Assembly: GCA_016932035.1 (NCBI GenBank)
Contig: JAFGDR010000055.1
Location: 1-9,568 of the forward strand
Source of the DNA: Candidatus Cloacimonadota bacterium
GTDB taxonomy: Bacteria > Cloacimonadota > Cloacimonadia > JGIOTU-2
DNA: 9,568 nucleotides
Direction of reading: 5' to 3'
The notes under the pieces were generated by a model that was not told where the DNA came from, did no database searches, and worked only from the letters and a program-made list of their open reading frames with translations. This document shows, in pieces, positions 1-5,941 of the stretch. Both the position numbers and the translations under genes were made by a program. Every line of letters starts with the position of its first letter. Positions within the stretch are counted from its first letter, which is position 1.

Positions 1-1
1 A

Positions 2-103
2 AAGGATGAGCATGGAAGACAAATTTCATCTGGATTGTATTTCTACTCAATAATTTCAGAATCTGGATCAAGAGAATTCAAAAAGTTTTTAGTACTTGAT
101 TAA
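2..103 (+). CDS. 3' end of a probable secreted/surface protein with T9SS-like C-terminal segment (partial)
   Basis: The frame is open from the left edge and ends at TAA 101-103, giving 33 visible residues. They include the pattern D-E-H-G-R-Q-I-S-S-G-L-Y-F-Y, then an acidic/serine turn, then K-K-F-L-V-L-D and stop. This matches the last strands of the FlgD-Ig-like or Por/T9SS type A sorting domain (consensus G-x-x-V-A-S-G-V-Y-F-Y ... K-K-M-L-L-L), which in FCB bacteria closes many large secreted or surface-attached proteins. What the protein does cannot be said, because its body lies outside the window. The alternative is a plain FlgD-Ig fold with no sorting role. The assignment rests on a short match, but the stop right after the hydrophobic last strand is typical. 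Confidence 0.6.
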   Translation, partial: KDEHGRQISSGLYFYSIISESGSREFKKFLVLD

Positions 104-191
104 TTAAAAATTTACTTATAAATTGTATTTAAAAAAAAATTATGTAAACTTTTCAAATAAAATAAATAAATGAAGCGCAAATAAAAAATAA

Positions 192-211
192 ATGAGTCAT
201 ATATGACTCAG
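192..211. repeat. Left copy of 20-bp direct repeat (palindromic target duplication)
   Basis: ATGAGTCATATATGACTCAG is repeated exactly at 1861-1880. Its core, 193-210, is a perfect 18-bp palindrome (TGAGTCATA/TATGACTCA). The repeat stops at the bases next to the element's inverted ends (191 A versus 1860 G; 212 C versus 1881 G), as expected for a target duplication. On the minus strand the palindrome is followed by a T-rich run, so before the insertion it may have resembled a terminator stem-loop. Confidence 0.85.
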
Positions 212-229
212 CAGCTTGCTTACAAACCC
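212..229 (+). repeat. Left terminal inverted repeat of the IS
   Basis: CAGCTTGCTTACAAACCC matches the inverted right tip (1843-1860) at 12 of 18 positions. The ACAAA block is the best-conserved internal part and also begins the 5' arm of the left-end hairpin. Confidence 0.7.
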
Positions 230-254
230 TGGTTCATGAGAATTGGGGTTTGTA
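221..254 (+). other. Left-end hairpin of the IS
   Basis: TACAAACCC (221-229) pairs with GGGTTTGTA (246-254) over 9 bp. Read as plus-strand RNA the stem continues through three G-U/U-G pairs (230-232 with 243-245) and three more Watson-Crick pairs (233-235 with 240-242) to an ATGA loop, giving 15 continuous pairs. On the minus strand the three wobbles become A-C mismatches. The plus strand is the direction of transcription entering the element from outside. There is no clear T-run after it, so termination is uncertain. It could also be part of the transposase binding site. Confidence 0.6.
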
Positions 255-308
255 CTATATGTTAGGATTTTATCGTTATGTTTATAGAGATTTGTATCTC
301 AGGTTCAA

Positions 309-1739
309 TTATGCATAAATGTGCTTCAAATAGTTGAATATTTGGTAAACTTTTTGATAAAAAGATGAGAAGAGATGACTGGGGTCTATATATTCTACCA
401 ACTTCACCAATTTCTTGATATTTTGAACAAGAGCTGTCATCAAACATTGTTCTTCAACTTTGCTTTTTCCTCTAAACCTGGCATACCGATAACCATGAAG
501 CTGCTTCGCATCTGCAAAGCTTCGCTCAACCGTCTCTGACCGCCTTCGTTTTATATATTTTCCTCTCTCGGTATATCTGTTCGAATTAATACGGTCATGA
601 TCATCTCCCCAGACATGACGGGTAATCACTTTCTGATGGTTACGACTTTGAGTACATTGTAGTAGTTTAGGACAATTGCTACATATCTTAGGATCAGAGC
701 TGTATTCACGATATCCACTTCGATTGGTTGTGCGATACCTTAAAACGTTACCTTCAGGACAAATATAACAGTCTTGTTCTTTGTCATATTTAAAACGATT
801 CTTACGAAAACGACCCTTAAGACCTCCGGGACTTCTGTAACCTACTACGCCAAATATCTCTCGCTCTGCTAATCCATGACATATATCGGGTGTATTGTAA
901 CCTGCATCCAACCCTACTTCATTAACATCAAATCCAAACCTTTCCCTTTGAAAATCCAATCTCTCAAGATATACAAGACTATCATATATATTAGCTGGTG
1001 TCACATATACGTCGGTAATCATGTTGTGTGTGTTATCAGTCGTGCGATGATCAAGGTAGAAGAATCCTTGTGGCTTGCCATCACGATGCATAAATCCACT
1101 ATCGGGATCAGTTTTACTCTCTTTGATCTCCTTCTTCTCTGAATCCGGTGATAGCTCCTTCTTCGATAATGGCTTCTTGCCATGATCGGCACGATCCTCT
1201 TCTATGCTTCTTTCCAAATCTTCCATGTACGCTTTCGTGTTCTTTGATACTACCTTCTTATTGAACTTATTCTTATTGGCATTGGCTTTCAAATGAGTAG
1301 AATCAGTGAAAAGCGTTGTACCTTCTATGAATCCTTTCTTCAAAGCAAGCAATACCACATCTTCAAACATCTCACGAAAGACATCACTCCCGTCAAAACG
1401 CCGACGCCGATTTTGACTGATCGTGCTGGAATGGGGTATCTTATCTTGCAGTCCATAACCTAAAAACCATCGGTAGGCTACATTTACTTGGATATCCTTA
1501 ACCAACTGACGCTCTGATCGAATCCCAAAAAAATAACCTATGAAAAGCATTTTAAATAATATCACAGGATCAATAGCCGGTCGTCCATTATCCAGACAAT
1601 ATAATGGCTCCATACGGTCTCTTACAAAACTGAAATCAATATGCTTGGTTACTTTACGTAGAATATGATCCTCAGGAACCAGATTCTCTATACAAACAAA
1701 CTCCATGGTGTTCTGTACTACCTCTGTGCGTTTTATCAT
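309..1739 (-). CDS. IS1182-family DDE transposase
   Basis: This is the 476-residue transposase that would cut and join the ends of the surrounding element. An N-terminal DUF772-like region (about 15-110: E-D-H-I-L-R, F-K-M-L-F-I-G-Y, H-S-S-T-I-S) precedes an RNase H-like catalytic core. The probable acidic triad is D146 (F-T-D-S-T), D278 (G-L-D-A-G-Y) and E405 (E-T-V-E-R-S-F). A charged, lysine- and glutamate-rich insertion lies at about 155-215. A Cys cluster (C-x2-C-x5-C at about 353-362) precedes the final helix block, as is common in this family. A GTG at 1751 is in frame, but I prefer ATG 1737-1739: AGGTGA stands 8 nt before that ATG and the GTG itself lies inside this ribosome-binding site. 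No frameshift or stop interrupts the gene, so it is probably functional. Family identity is by motif recognition only. Confidence 0.93.
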   Translation of the reverse strand: MIKRTEVVQNTMEFVCIENLVPEDHILRKVTKHIDFSFVRDRMEPLYCLDNGRPAIDPVILFKMLFIGYFFGIRSERQLVKDIQVNVAYRWFLGYGLQDKIPHSSTISQNRRRRFDGSDVFREMFEDVVLLALKKGFIEGTTLFTDSTHLKANANKNKFNKKVVSKNTKAYMEDLERSIEEDRADHGKKPLSKKELSPDSEKKEIKESKTDPDSGFMHRDGKPQGFFYLDHRTTDNTHNMITDVYVTPANIYDSLVYLERLDFQRERFGFDVNEVGLDAGYNTPDICHGLAEREIFGVVGYRSPGGLKGRFRKNRFKYDKEQDCYICPEGNVLRYRTTNRSGYREYSSDPKICSNCPKLLQCTQSRNHQKVITRHVWGDDHDRINSNRYTERGKYIKRRRSETVERSFADAKQLHGYRYARFRGKSKVEEQCLMTALVQNIKKLVKLVEYIDPSHLFSSFYQKVYQIFNYLKHIYA

Positions 1740-1766
1740 TAGTATTATCACCTATCTTTTTAACGT

Positions 1767-1796
1767 AATATAAAGTGAATGTGATCGGAGTGTCAA
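1767..1796 (-). promoter_or_regulatory. Sigma70-like promoter of the transposase
   Basis: On the minus strand a perfect TTGACA (1796-1791) is followed after 18 bp by TATATT (1772-1767), five of six matches to TATAAT. Transcription would begin near 1760, just before the AGGTGA ribosome-binding site of the transposase. The right-end hairpin (1822-1850) lies upstream of this promoter and is therefore absent from the element's own mRNA. Confidence 0.68.
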
Positions 1797-1821
1797 ATAT
1801 GATCGTAGTATATATAATAAA

Positions 1822-1850
1822 ACAAAGCCCTGAAATCATCAGGACTTTGT
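1822..1850 (-). terminator. Right-end hairpin of the IS, terminator-like for inward transcription
   Basis: On the minus strand ACAAAGTCCTGA (1850-1839) pairs with TCAGGGCTTTGT (1833-1822): 11 Watson-Crick pairs plus one U-G, around a 5-nt loop. The stem is followed by a T-rich stretch, TTTATTATATATA. On the plus strand the wobble becomes a C-A mismatch. It stands outside the transposase promoter, so only transcripts entering from the right would carry it. An insulating role against read-through is an inference from layout. Confidence 0.55.
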
Positions 1851-1860
1851 CAACAGTCTG
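1843..1860 (-). repeat. Right terminal inverted repeat of the IS
   Basis: Read on the minus strand this is CAGACTGTTGACAAAGTC, the imperfect partner of the left tip at 212-229. It abuts the right direct repeat at 1861. Confidence 0.7.
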
Positions 1861-1880
1861 ATGAGTCATATATGACTCAG
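1861..1880. repeat. Right copy of 20-bp direct repeat (palindromic target duplication)
   Basis: Identical to 192-211 over all 20 bases, in the same orientation. The palindromic core is 1862-1879. Confidence 0.85.
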
Positions 1881-2185
1881 GAAAAATAATTCGTTACGAG
1901 AAGAGATTAAAATAAATCAAAACAATAACAAAAAAAACTAAATTTTAATGTTGGGTATTTTATAAAATTGAAATACGAACGAAGATTTCCTAAAATCGTG
2001 ATATTTACATAACGTATACTATCAGATACAATGTCTGATAATGTATATTATGTAAACTTGAAGATATTTCGAGAATTGGTTTAAGGGTCGGGAGTTATGG
2101 GGACTTCTTCCCTATACGTAATTTCTTGACATATTAATCAAAGAAGTCTCTGTTCTATCAAACTATATGTATTAAGGAATATTCT
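1881..2185 (+). other. Gene-free, structured AT-rich leader of the yicC operon
   Basis: No convincing ORF lies in this 305-bp stretch. It contains a palindrome ATTTTATAAAAT (1957-1968), the long inverted repeat 2004-2056, and a G-rich hairpin at 2084-2113. Its 3' arm could pair instead with 2141-2150. A TTGACA at 2126-2131 could be a -35 box, but the hexamer 17 bp downstream (TCTGTT, 2149-2154) is a poor -10, so no promoter is called. The operon's promoter is presumably here, because the insertion sequence to the left is transcribed the other way. Confidence 0.5.
2004..2056. repeat. 53-bp imperfect inverted repeat upstream of yicC
   Basis: The arms 2004-2026 and 2034-2056 are 23 nt each with 19 matching positions, around a 7-nt centre (TACAATG). 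The outer 9 bp (TTTACATAA / TTATGTAAA) and the inner 7 bp (TATCAGA / TCTGATA) pair perfectly. Two of the four remaining positions are G-U pairs in plus-strand RNA. The outer nonamer TTATGTAAA also occurs at 140-148. It could be an operator for a dimeric regulator, a transcript hairpin, or a remnant of a small mobile element. There is no T-run to make it a normal terminator. Confidence 0.7.
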
Positions 2186-3085
2186 ATGAATAGTATGACT
2201 GGATTTGGAGTAGCGGAATATAACAAGAATGATATTTATCTTCGGGTGAGTTTAAAATCATTAAATGATAAATATCTCAATATACGAACAAAACTCCCTT
2301 ATGAGTTCCCTGAATATTTATCGTATAAGATCGAACAGTTTATCCCAAAATTTATTAAAAGAGGTGGAATAAACGTAATCGTATCATTAAAAGATTCACG
2401 AAATAGTGTAGCAAATATTGATATGGAAGATGAAAATATAAAGAAATTACTTAAAACATTAGTTGAATTGAAGTCAAAAACGGGAATCGAGGCTGCTGTT
2501 TCATTATCCGATCTGATGACAATTCAAAAAATGGAAAGCTCCCTCATCGATCCATTTTATCTTAACGATGAATTCCAAAAACTGTTGTTTGATACACTGA
2601 ATTCTGCCCTTGAACATCTGATAAAAGAGAGAAAGGCAGAAGGTAATCATTTAGAAGAATTTTTTATCACATCGATCAATCAGATCGAAGTATCTCTGAA
2701 CACAATAGAACATTCTATTCCGGAATATTTACAGGAACTGAAAGTTAAAGTTCAGAATATTTGCAGAGATATTACAAGTGAGGATGATATAAATCTATCC
2801 AAATTCAATGAAGAGAAGCTTTTATCTGAAATCAACTATTACATTGATAAATCAGATATAACAGAAGAAATTGTACGTTTGAAGAGTCATTTGAAGAAAT
2901 TGCGTAATCTAATTAACGTAAATGGCAAACCAATTGGACTTTCCATGTTATTCATGATACAGGAAATGCAGCGTGAGATCAGTACGATTTCGGCAAAATA
3001 TCATAATGCAACAATATTTCCGGATATTATCAACATAAAAGAAGAGATCGAAAAATGCAAGGAGCAAGCGCTCAATGTCGAATAA
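2186..3085 (+). CDS. yicC: YicC/YloC family endoribonuclease
   Basis: The 299-residue product belongs to the YicC/YloC family of cytoplasmic endoribonucleases; in E. coli YicC has been linked to small-RNA turnover. The family's opening signature S-M-T-G-F-G is at residues 3-8. The N-terminal YicC domain covers about 3-155 and includes K-R-G-G-I-N-V near 58-64. The C-terminal DUF1732 domain is about 215-299, with D-I-T-E-E-I-V-R-L-K-S-H-L (224-236) and Q-E-M-Q-R-E-I-S-T-I-S-A-K (259-271). Length is close to the usual 290. The start ATG 2186 has AAGGA 7 nt before it; ATG 2195 is possible but less well placed. The usual G-R-K-L-D-F block before Q-E-M reads G-L-S-M-L-F here, so the conserved Asp is missing. 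The gene opens an operon and overlaps the next CDS by 11 nt. Confidence 0.95.
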   Translation: MNSMTGFGVAEYNKNDIYLRVSLKSLNDKYLNIRTKLPYEFPEYLSYKIEQFIPKFIKRGGINVIVSLKDSRNSVANIDMEDENIKKLLKTLVELKSKTGIEAAVSLSDLMTIQKMESSLIDPFYLNDEFQKLLFDTLNSALEHLIKERKAEGNHLEEFFITSINQIEVSLNTIEHSIPEYLQELKVKVQNICRDITSEDDINLSKFNEEKLLSEINYYIDKSDITEEIVRLKSHLKKLRNLINVNGKPIGLSMLFMIQEMQREISTISAKYHNATIFPDIINIKEEIEKCKEQALNVE

Positions 3086-3503
3086 AAAACCACTATATCA
3101 TTGGATTTCATTTCCTTTTGTAGAAACTCCCCTATCGTCCGTACTTGTGATTGCTTTCTTTGCTCTTGTTGCCATATTTGTTCACTCGGTAACCATAAAT
3201 TTTTTCTGGGTTTTGCTTTCACTTGTATTTCTCTTCTCGTCTCTTTTCTCATATTTTGTTCCAACATATTATGACTTGTATGATGACCATGTCTTTGTGA
3301 AAGTCCTGGTTTTTAAAAGACAAAGAAAATACAACGAATTCAAGTGCTTTTATGCAGATAAAAAAGGAGTAATGCTCGGTACTTTTAGCCGTCCTCGGGG
3401 CTTGGATAGATTTAGAGGTCAGTCTATACGATTTTCAAAAAATCAGGAAGAACGAGAAGAAATTATGGCATTTTTTAATGAAAAAATTGGAAATAAATAT
3501 TAA
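3075..3503 (+). CDS. Small membrane protein, two TM helices plus PH-like cytoplasmic tail
   Basis: I know no gene name for this 142-residue protein. Two strongly hydrophobic segments at about 20-39 and 42-62 form a probable helical hairpin. The remaining 80 residues (63-142) are charged and alternate like beta strands: Y-Y-D-L-Y-D-D-H-V-F-V, then L-V-F-K-R-Q-R-K-Y-N-E-F, then R-P-R-G-L-D-R-F-R-G-Q-S-I-R-F and a short C-terminal helix. This resembles small bacterial PH-domain-like membrane proteins, where a short TM hairpin precedes one PH-like unit. AAGGAG (3059-3064) lies 10 nt before the ATG, inside yicC. The gene overlaps yicC by 11 nt and shares one base with rnr in TAATG, so it is co-translated with two RNA-decay enzymes. 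Function is unknown; the PH-like call is an inference from pattern. Confidence 0.85.
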   Translation: MSNKKPLYHWISFPFVETPLSSVLVIAFFALVAIFVHSVTINFFWVLLSLVFLFSSLFSYFVPTYYDLYDDHVFVKVLVFKRQRKYNEFKCFYADKKGVMLGTFSRPRGLDRFRGQSIRFSKNQEEREEIMAFFNEKIGNKY

Positions 3504-5608
3504 TGCCGCAAATAGATCTTGAGCAAGAGATAAAAGATTACATTAAACGTCATCCAGATAGGCAGTTGTCTGTCCCTAAGATCGCCAAGATATTCAACGT
3601 AAAAAAGAAAAATTACAGAAAAATCAAAAATATATTAAGGCACTTAGAGTCCGATGGTGTGCTGATTCGTCAGAAAAGAGCATATGGAGCACTATCAAAA
3701 CGAAAAACATATATTGGGACCTTTGATGCATCTGCGCTTGCCAAGAACTATCCATTTGGTTTTGTCGAAACCGAACATGGAGATGTAAAAGTATATGAAG
3801 AGAATTGTCTTGATGCTTATCATCATGATATTGTCGAATATATTGTGCTGAAAGATTCAAAACAGGGACCTGTCGGGAAGATCGTAAAAGTAATTGAAAG
3901 AAAGAACAGTACACTCGTTGGTTCAGCTTTTAAGCAGGATGCACATGTATTCTTTGTATCTGATAATCCGAAAATCGATACTGAAGTCCAGCTTGTTGAT
4001 GTCGGAGATTTCACGTTATTAACTGGCAAGAAGCTCGTAATCGAGATCACTGATTGGGGCAATCGATCTCAACAGATATTGCCACAAGGTAAAGTAATCG
4101 AAGTGTTGGGTTCACTTGAAGATCCAAATATCGATTATATAGCAATCGTAAAAGAGTATGGGCTTCCAACCACATTTTCAGATGAAGTCATGCAGGAAGT
4201 TCAGGCATTACCAGACACCATTTCTGCTGATGAAATTTCACGAAGAAAAGATTTTAGAAATCTCATTACATGTACGATAGATCCCAAAACCGCAAAAGAT
4301 TTTGACGATGCCATCTCTTTTGAGAGGACCGAGAACGGAACCATAAAACTCTACGTTCATATTGCAGATGTATCTCACTATGTGAAAGCAGATTCGGAAA
4401 TATTCAGGGCAGCGCTTGAAAGAGGGACAAGCATCTACCTTTTACAGAATGTTATCCCTATGCTTCCCTTTAAGTTAAGTAATGAACTATGCAGCCTGCA
4501 ACCGGATGTTGACCGTTTAACAATGACAGTTATCATCGATTATGATAATAACTTCAAAGCGCTGGGTTCAAGTGTATACCCTTCGGTGATCCGAAGTGAC
4601 CAGAGACTTTCATATGAACAGGTCGATGTACTTTTTGAACAGGGCGAAAATGCTGAGATAAAAGAGGAAGTGAAAGAGATCATATTAGCGATGCGACCAT
4701 TAGCGAAGCGTCTCACCAAAGAACGATATGCAAGAGGAAGCCTTGATTTTGATCTGCCGGATTCGGAATTCATCTTTGATGAACAAGGTTGTCCTGTTGA
4801 TATTCTGCGAACTCATCAAACGGAAAGCCATCTCCTTATTGAAGAGTTCATGCTTGCAGCAAATGAGTTGATGGCAAAGTTGATCGCACGTAAATGTAGT
4901 GCCGGTATTTTTAGGATCCATGAATCTCCAAGCCTGGATAAAATTGCAGAATTTGCTCGAACGATCAAAGCATACGGATTTCCTTTTAACATAAATCATA
5001 AAGATGTGAGCATGACCATTAAGCAATTTTTGCAATCTCTTAAGGACGAGAATCAGCATCGTGTGTATGATTACCTGCTTCTCAGAAGCTTAATGAAAGC
5101 GAAGTACTCATATCGGAATGTCGGGCATTTCGGGCTTGCATTGAAGTCCTATACTCACTTCACCTCCCCTATCCGCCGTTTCCCTGATCTCATTGTGCAT
5201 CATCTTATAAAGCAGTATGTTTTTGAGTGGACGACTAAAAGATTTACACTGGGTGAAATAAAAATGTATGCCGATCATTCTTCTGAAATGGAAGTACGAG
5301 CAATGAATGCTGAGCGTAGTCTCGGTGAGTTGAAAAAGAATCGTTTCATGAGAGAGAATATGGGTAAGATTTTCGGAGCACTGATCGTGAATTTCAATAA
5401 AAGAAATATCTATGTAGAGCTGGATTCCTATCCAATTGAAGGATATATTCCTCTTTCTGCTCTTGGTCGTGATTTCTTTGAGTTTGATCCAAAACATTAT
5501 ATGGTCGTCGGTAAGAGGAGTAAACAGAGATTTGTGTTATGTCAGAAGCTTAAGGTTCGGGTGAAACGGATCATTCATGATATAGAATTTGAGATTGATG
5601 ATGAGTGA
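3503..5608 (+). CDS. rnr: Ribonuclease R (RNB-family 3'-5' exoribonuclease)
   Basis: RNase R degrades structured RNA from the 3' end one nucleotide at a time. The 701-residue product has the family order: N-terminal winged-helix-like region (about 5-65), two OB/cold-shock-like domains (about 68-225), the RNB catalytic domain (about 248-575) and a C-terminal S1 domain (about 620-700). The metal-binding signature is present as D260, D266, D268 and D269 in T-I-D-P-K-T-A-K-D-F-D-D-A, and the late RNB motif is Y-T-H-F-T-S-P-I-R-R-F-P-D (550-562). It is shorter than E. coli RNase R (813) mainly because it stops right after S1, lacking the basic tail. The ATG at 3503 shares its A with the TAA of the preceding gene and the ribosome-binding site is weak, so translational coupling is likely. 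The last codons overlap the next gene. Confidence 0.97.
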   Translation: MPQIDLEQEIKDYIKRHPDRQLSVPKIAKIFNVKKKNYRKIKNILRHLESDGVLIRQKRAYGALSKRKTYIGTFDASALAKNYPFGFVETEHGDVKVYEENCLDAYHHDIVEYIVLKDSKQGPVGKIVKVIERKNSTLVGSAFKQDAHVFFVSDNPKIDTEVQLVDVGDFTLLTGKKLVIEITDWGNRSQQILPQGKVIEVLGSLEDPNIDYIAIVKEYGLPTTFSDEVMQEVQALPDTISADEISRRKDFRNLITCTIDPKTAKDFDDAISFERTENGTIKLYVHIADVSHYVKADSEIFRAALERGTSIYLLQNVIPMLPFKLSNELCSLQPDVDRLTMTVIIDYDNNFKALGSSVYPSVIRSDQRLSYEQVDVLFEQGENAEIKEEVKEIILAMRPLAKRLTKERYARGSLDFDLPDSEFIFDEQGCPVDILRTHQTESHLLIEEFMLAANELMAKLIARKCSAGIFRIHESPSLDKIAEFARTIKAYGFPFNINHKDVSMTIKQFLQSLKDENQHRVYDYLLLRSLMKAKYSYRNVGHFGLALKSYTHFTSPIRRFPDLIVHHLIKQYVFEWTTKRFTLGEIKMYADHSSEMEVRAMNAERSLGELKKNRFMRENMGKIFGALIVNFNKRNIYVELDSYPIEGYIPLSALGRDFFEFDPKHYMVVGKRSKQRFVLCQKLKVRVKRIIHDIEFEIDDE

Positions 5609-5867
5609 TAAACAGAAGCCGGAAGACAGAATACAGAATTCAGAAGATATTGTTGAATTGTGCAAAGCTCACAATACCATGCAATTCGAGGCAATTGTCG
5701 AGATACTTGATGAAAATAATATTCCCTACACCTATCGCAGAAAAGGACTTTCGTTAGGTACTTTTTTTGAATATTCGAGTAAAAAGAGTTACATTCAGAT
5801 CTTGGTTTATGAAGAGGATAAAGAGAAAGCGTTCGAGCTCATCGAGCCTGTTTTGATAACGTTGTGA
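5598..5867 (+). CDS. DUF2007 family small protein
   Basis: An 89-residue protein recognisable as DUF2007 (annotated as putative prokaryotic signal-transducing protein). Its ferredoxin-like pattern includes H-N-T-M-Q-F-E-A-I-V-E-I-L-D-E-N-N-I-P-Y-T (about 28-48) and the final I-Q-I-L-V-Y-E-E-D-K-E-K-A-F-E-L-I. Family members are short and poorly characterised. No catalytic residues or membrane segment are visible. A TTG at 5589 is in frame, but ATG 5598 or the adjacent ATG 5601 is more natural; both overlap the end of rnr (stop 5606-5608), so the gene is coupled to rnr. The first 20 residues are charged and polar and may be disordered. It is the last gene of the plus-strand operon. Confidence 0.85.
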   Translation: MMSDKQKPEDRIQNSEDIVELCKAHNTMQFEAIVEILDENNIPYTYRRKGLSLGTFFEYSSKKSYIQILVYEEDKEKAFELIEPVLITL

Positions 5868-5883
5868 GAGAACAGGATATATA

Positions 5884-5931
5884 CTCGTTCCTAAGTTGAA
5901 ATTGGTAACGAGGTAATAATTCTATTTTTTT
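5884..5931 (+). terminator. Terminator-like hairpin between convergent operons
   Basis: CTCGTT (5884-5889) pairs with AACGAG (5907-5912), extended by CC/GG across a one-base bulge. Seven T's follow at 5925-5931, about 12 nt after the stem. It begins 16 nt after the DUF2007 stop. The long gap to the T-run makes it a weak intrinsic terminator. For the minus-strand operon the same stem has no good T-run after it. Confidence 0.45.
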
Positions 5932-5941
5932 GCGTTATACA

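Larger units (their letters stand above)
212..1860 (-). mobile_element. Complete IS1182-type insertion sequence, about 1649 bp
   Basis: One intact DDE transposase gene on the minus strand lies between imperfect terminal inverted repeats. The left tip reads CAGCTTGCTTACAAACCC and the reverse complement of the right tip reads CAGACTGTTGACAAAGTC, which agree at 12 of 18 positions including CAG, TG and ACAAA. A 20-bp direct repeat flanks the element exactly. Size, single ORF, orientation and a long target duplication all fit the IS1182 family. Both ends hold a hairpin starting inside the terminal repeat. The element sits between the tail of a surface-protein gene and yicC and breaks no gene that I can see. 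With intact ORF, ends and flanking repeats it looks recently moved and possibly active. The exact tips are inferred from the repeat boundaries and could shift by a base or so. Confidence 0.88.

Noticed and set aside
193-210. TGACTCA/TGAGTCA half-sites as a regulator-binding operator
   Set aside because: The two copies are fully explained as the target duplication of the insertion sequence, and nothing else supports a regulator site.
287-300. Hairpin GAGAT-TTGT-ATCTC just after the transposase stop
   Set aside because: A 5-bp stem with no T-run is too weak to call a terminator.
876-1142. Plus-strand reading frame of 88 codons inside the transposase
   Set aside because: It lies antisense to an intact, motif-rich transposase, has no ribosome-binding site of note and no recognisable composition.
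1749-1751. GTG as the transposase start
   Set aside because: The GTG is part of AGGTGA, which is well spaced (8 nt) for ATG 1737-1739, so it is more likely the ribosome-binding site.
2126-2154. TTGACA plus TCTGTT as the yicC promoter
   Set aside because: The -35 box is perfect, but the -10 at 17-bp spacing matches poorly, so it is only mentioned in the leader entry.
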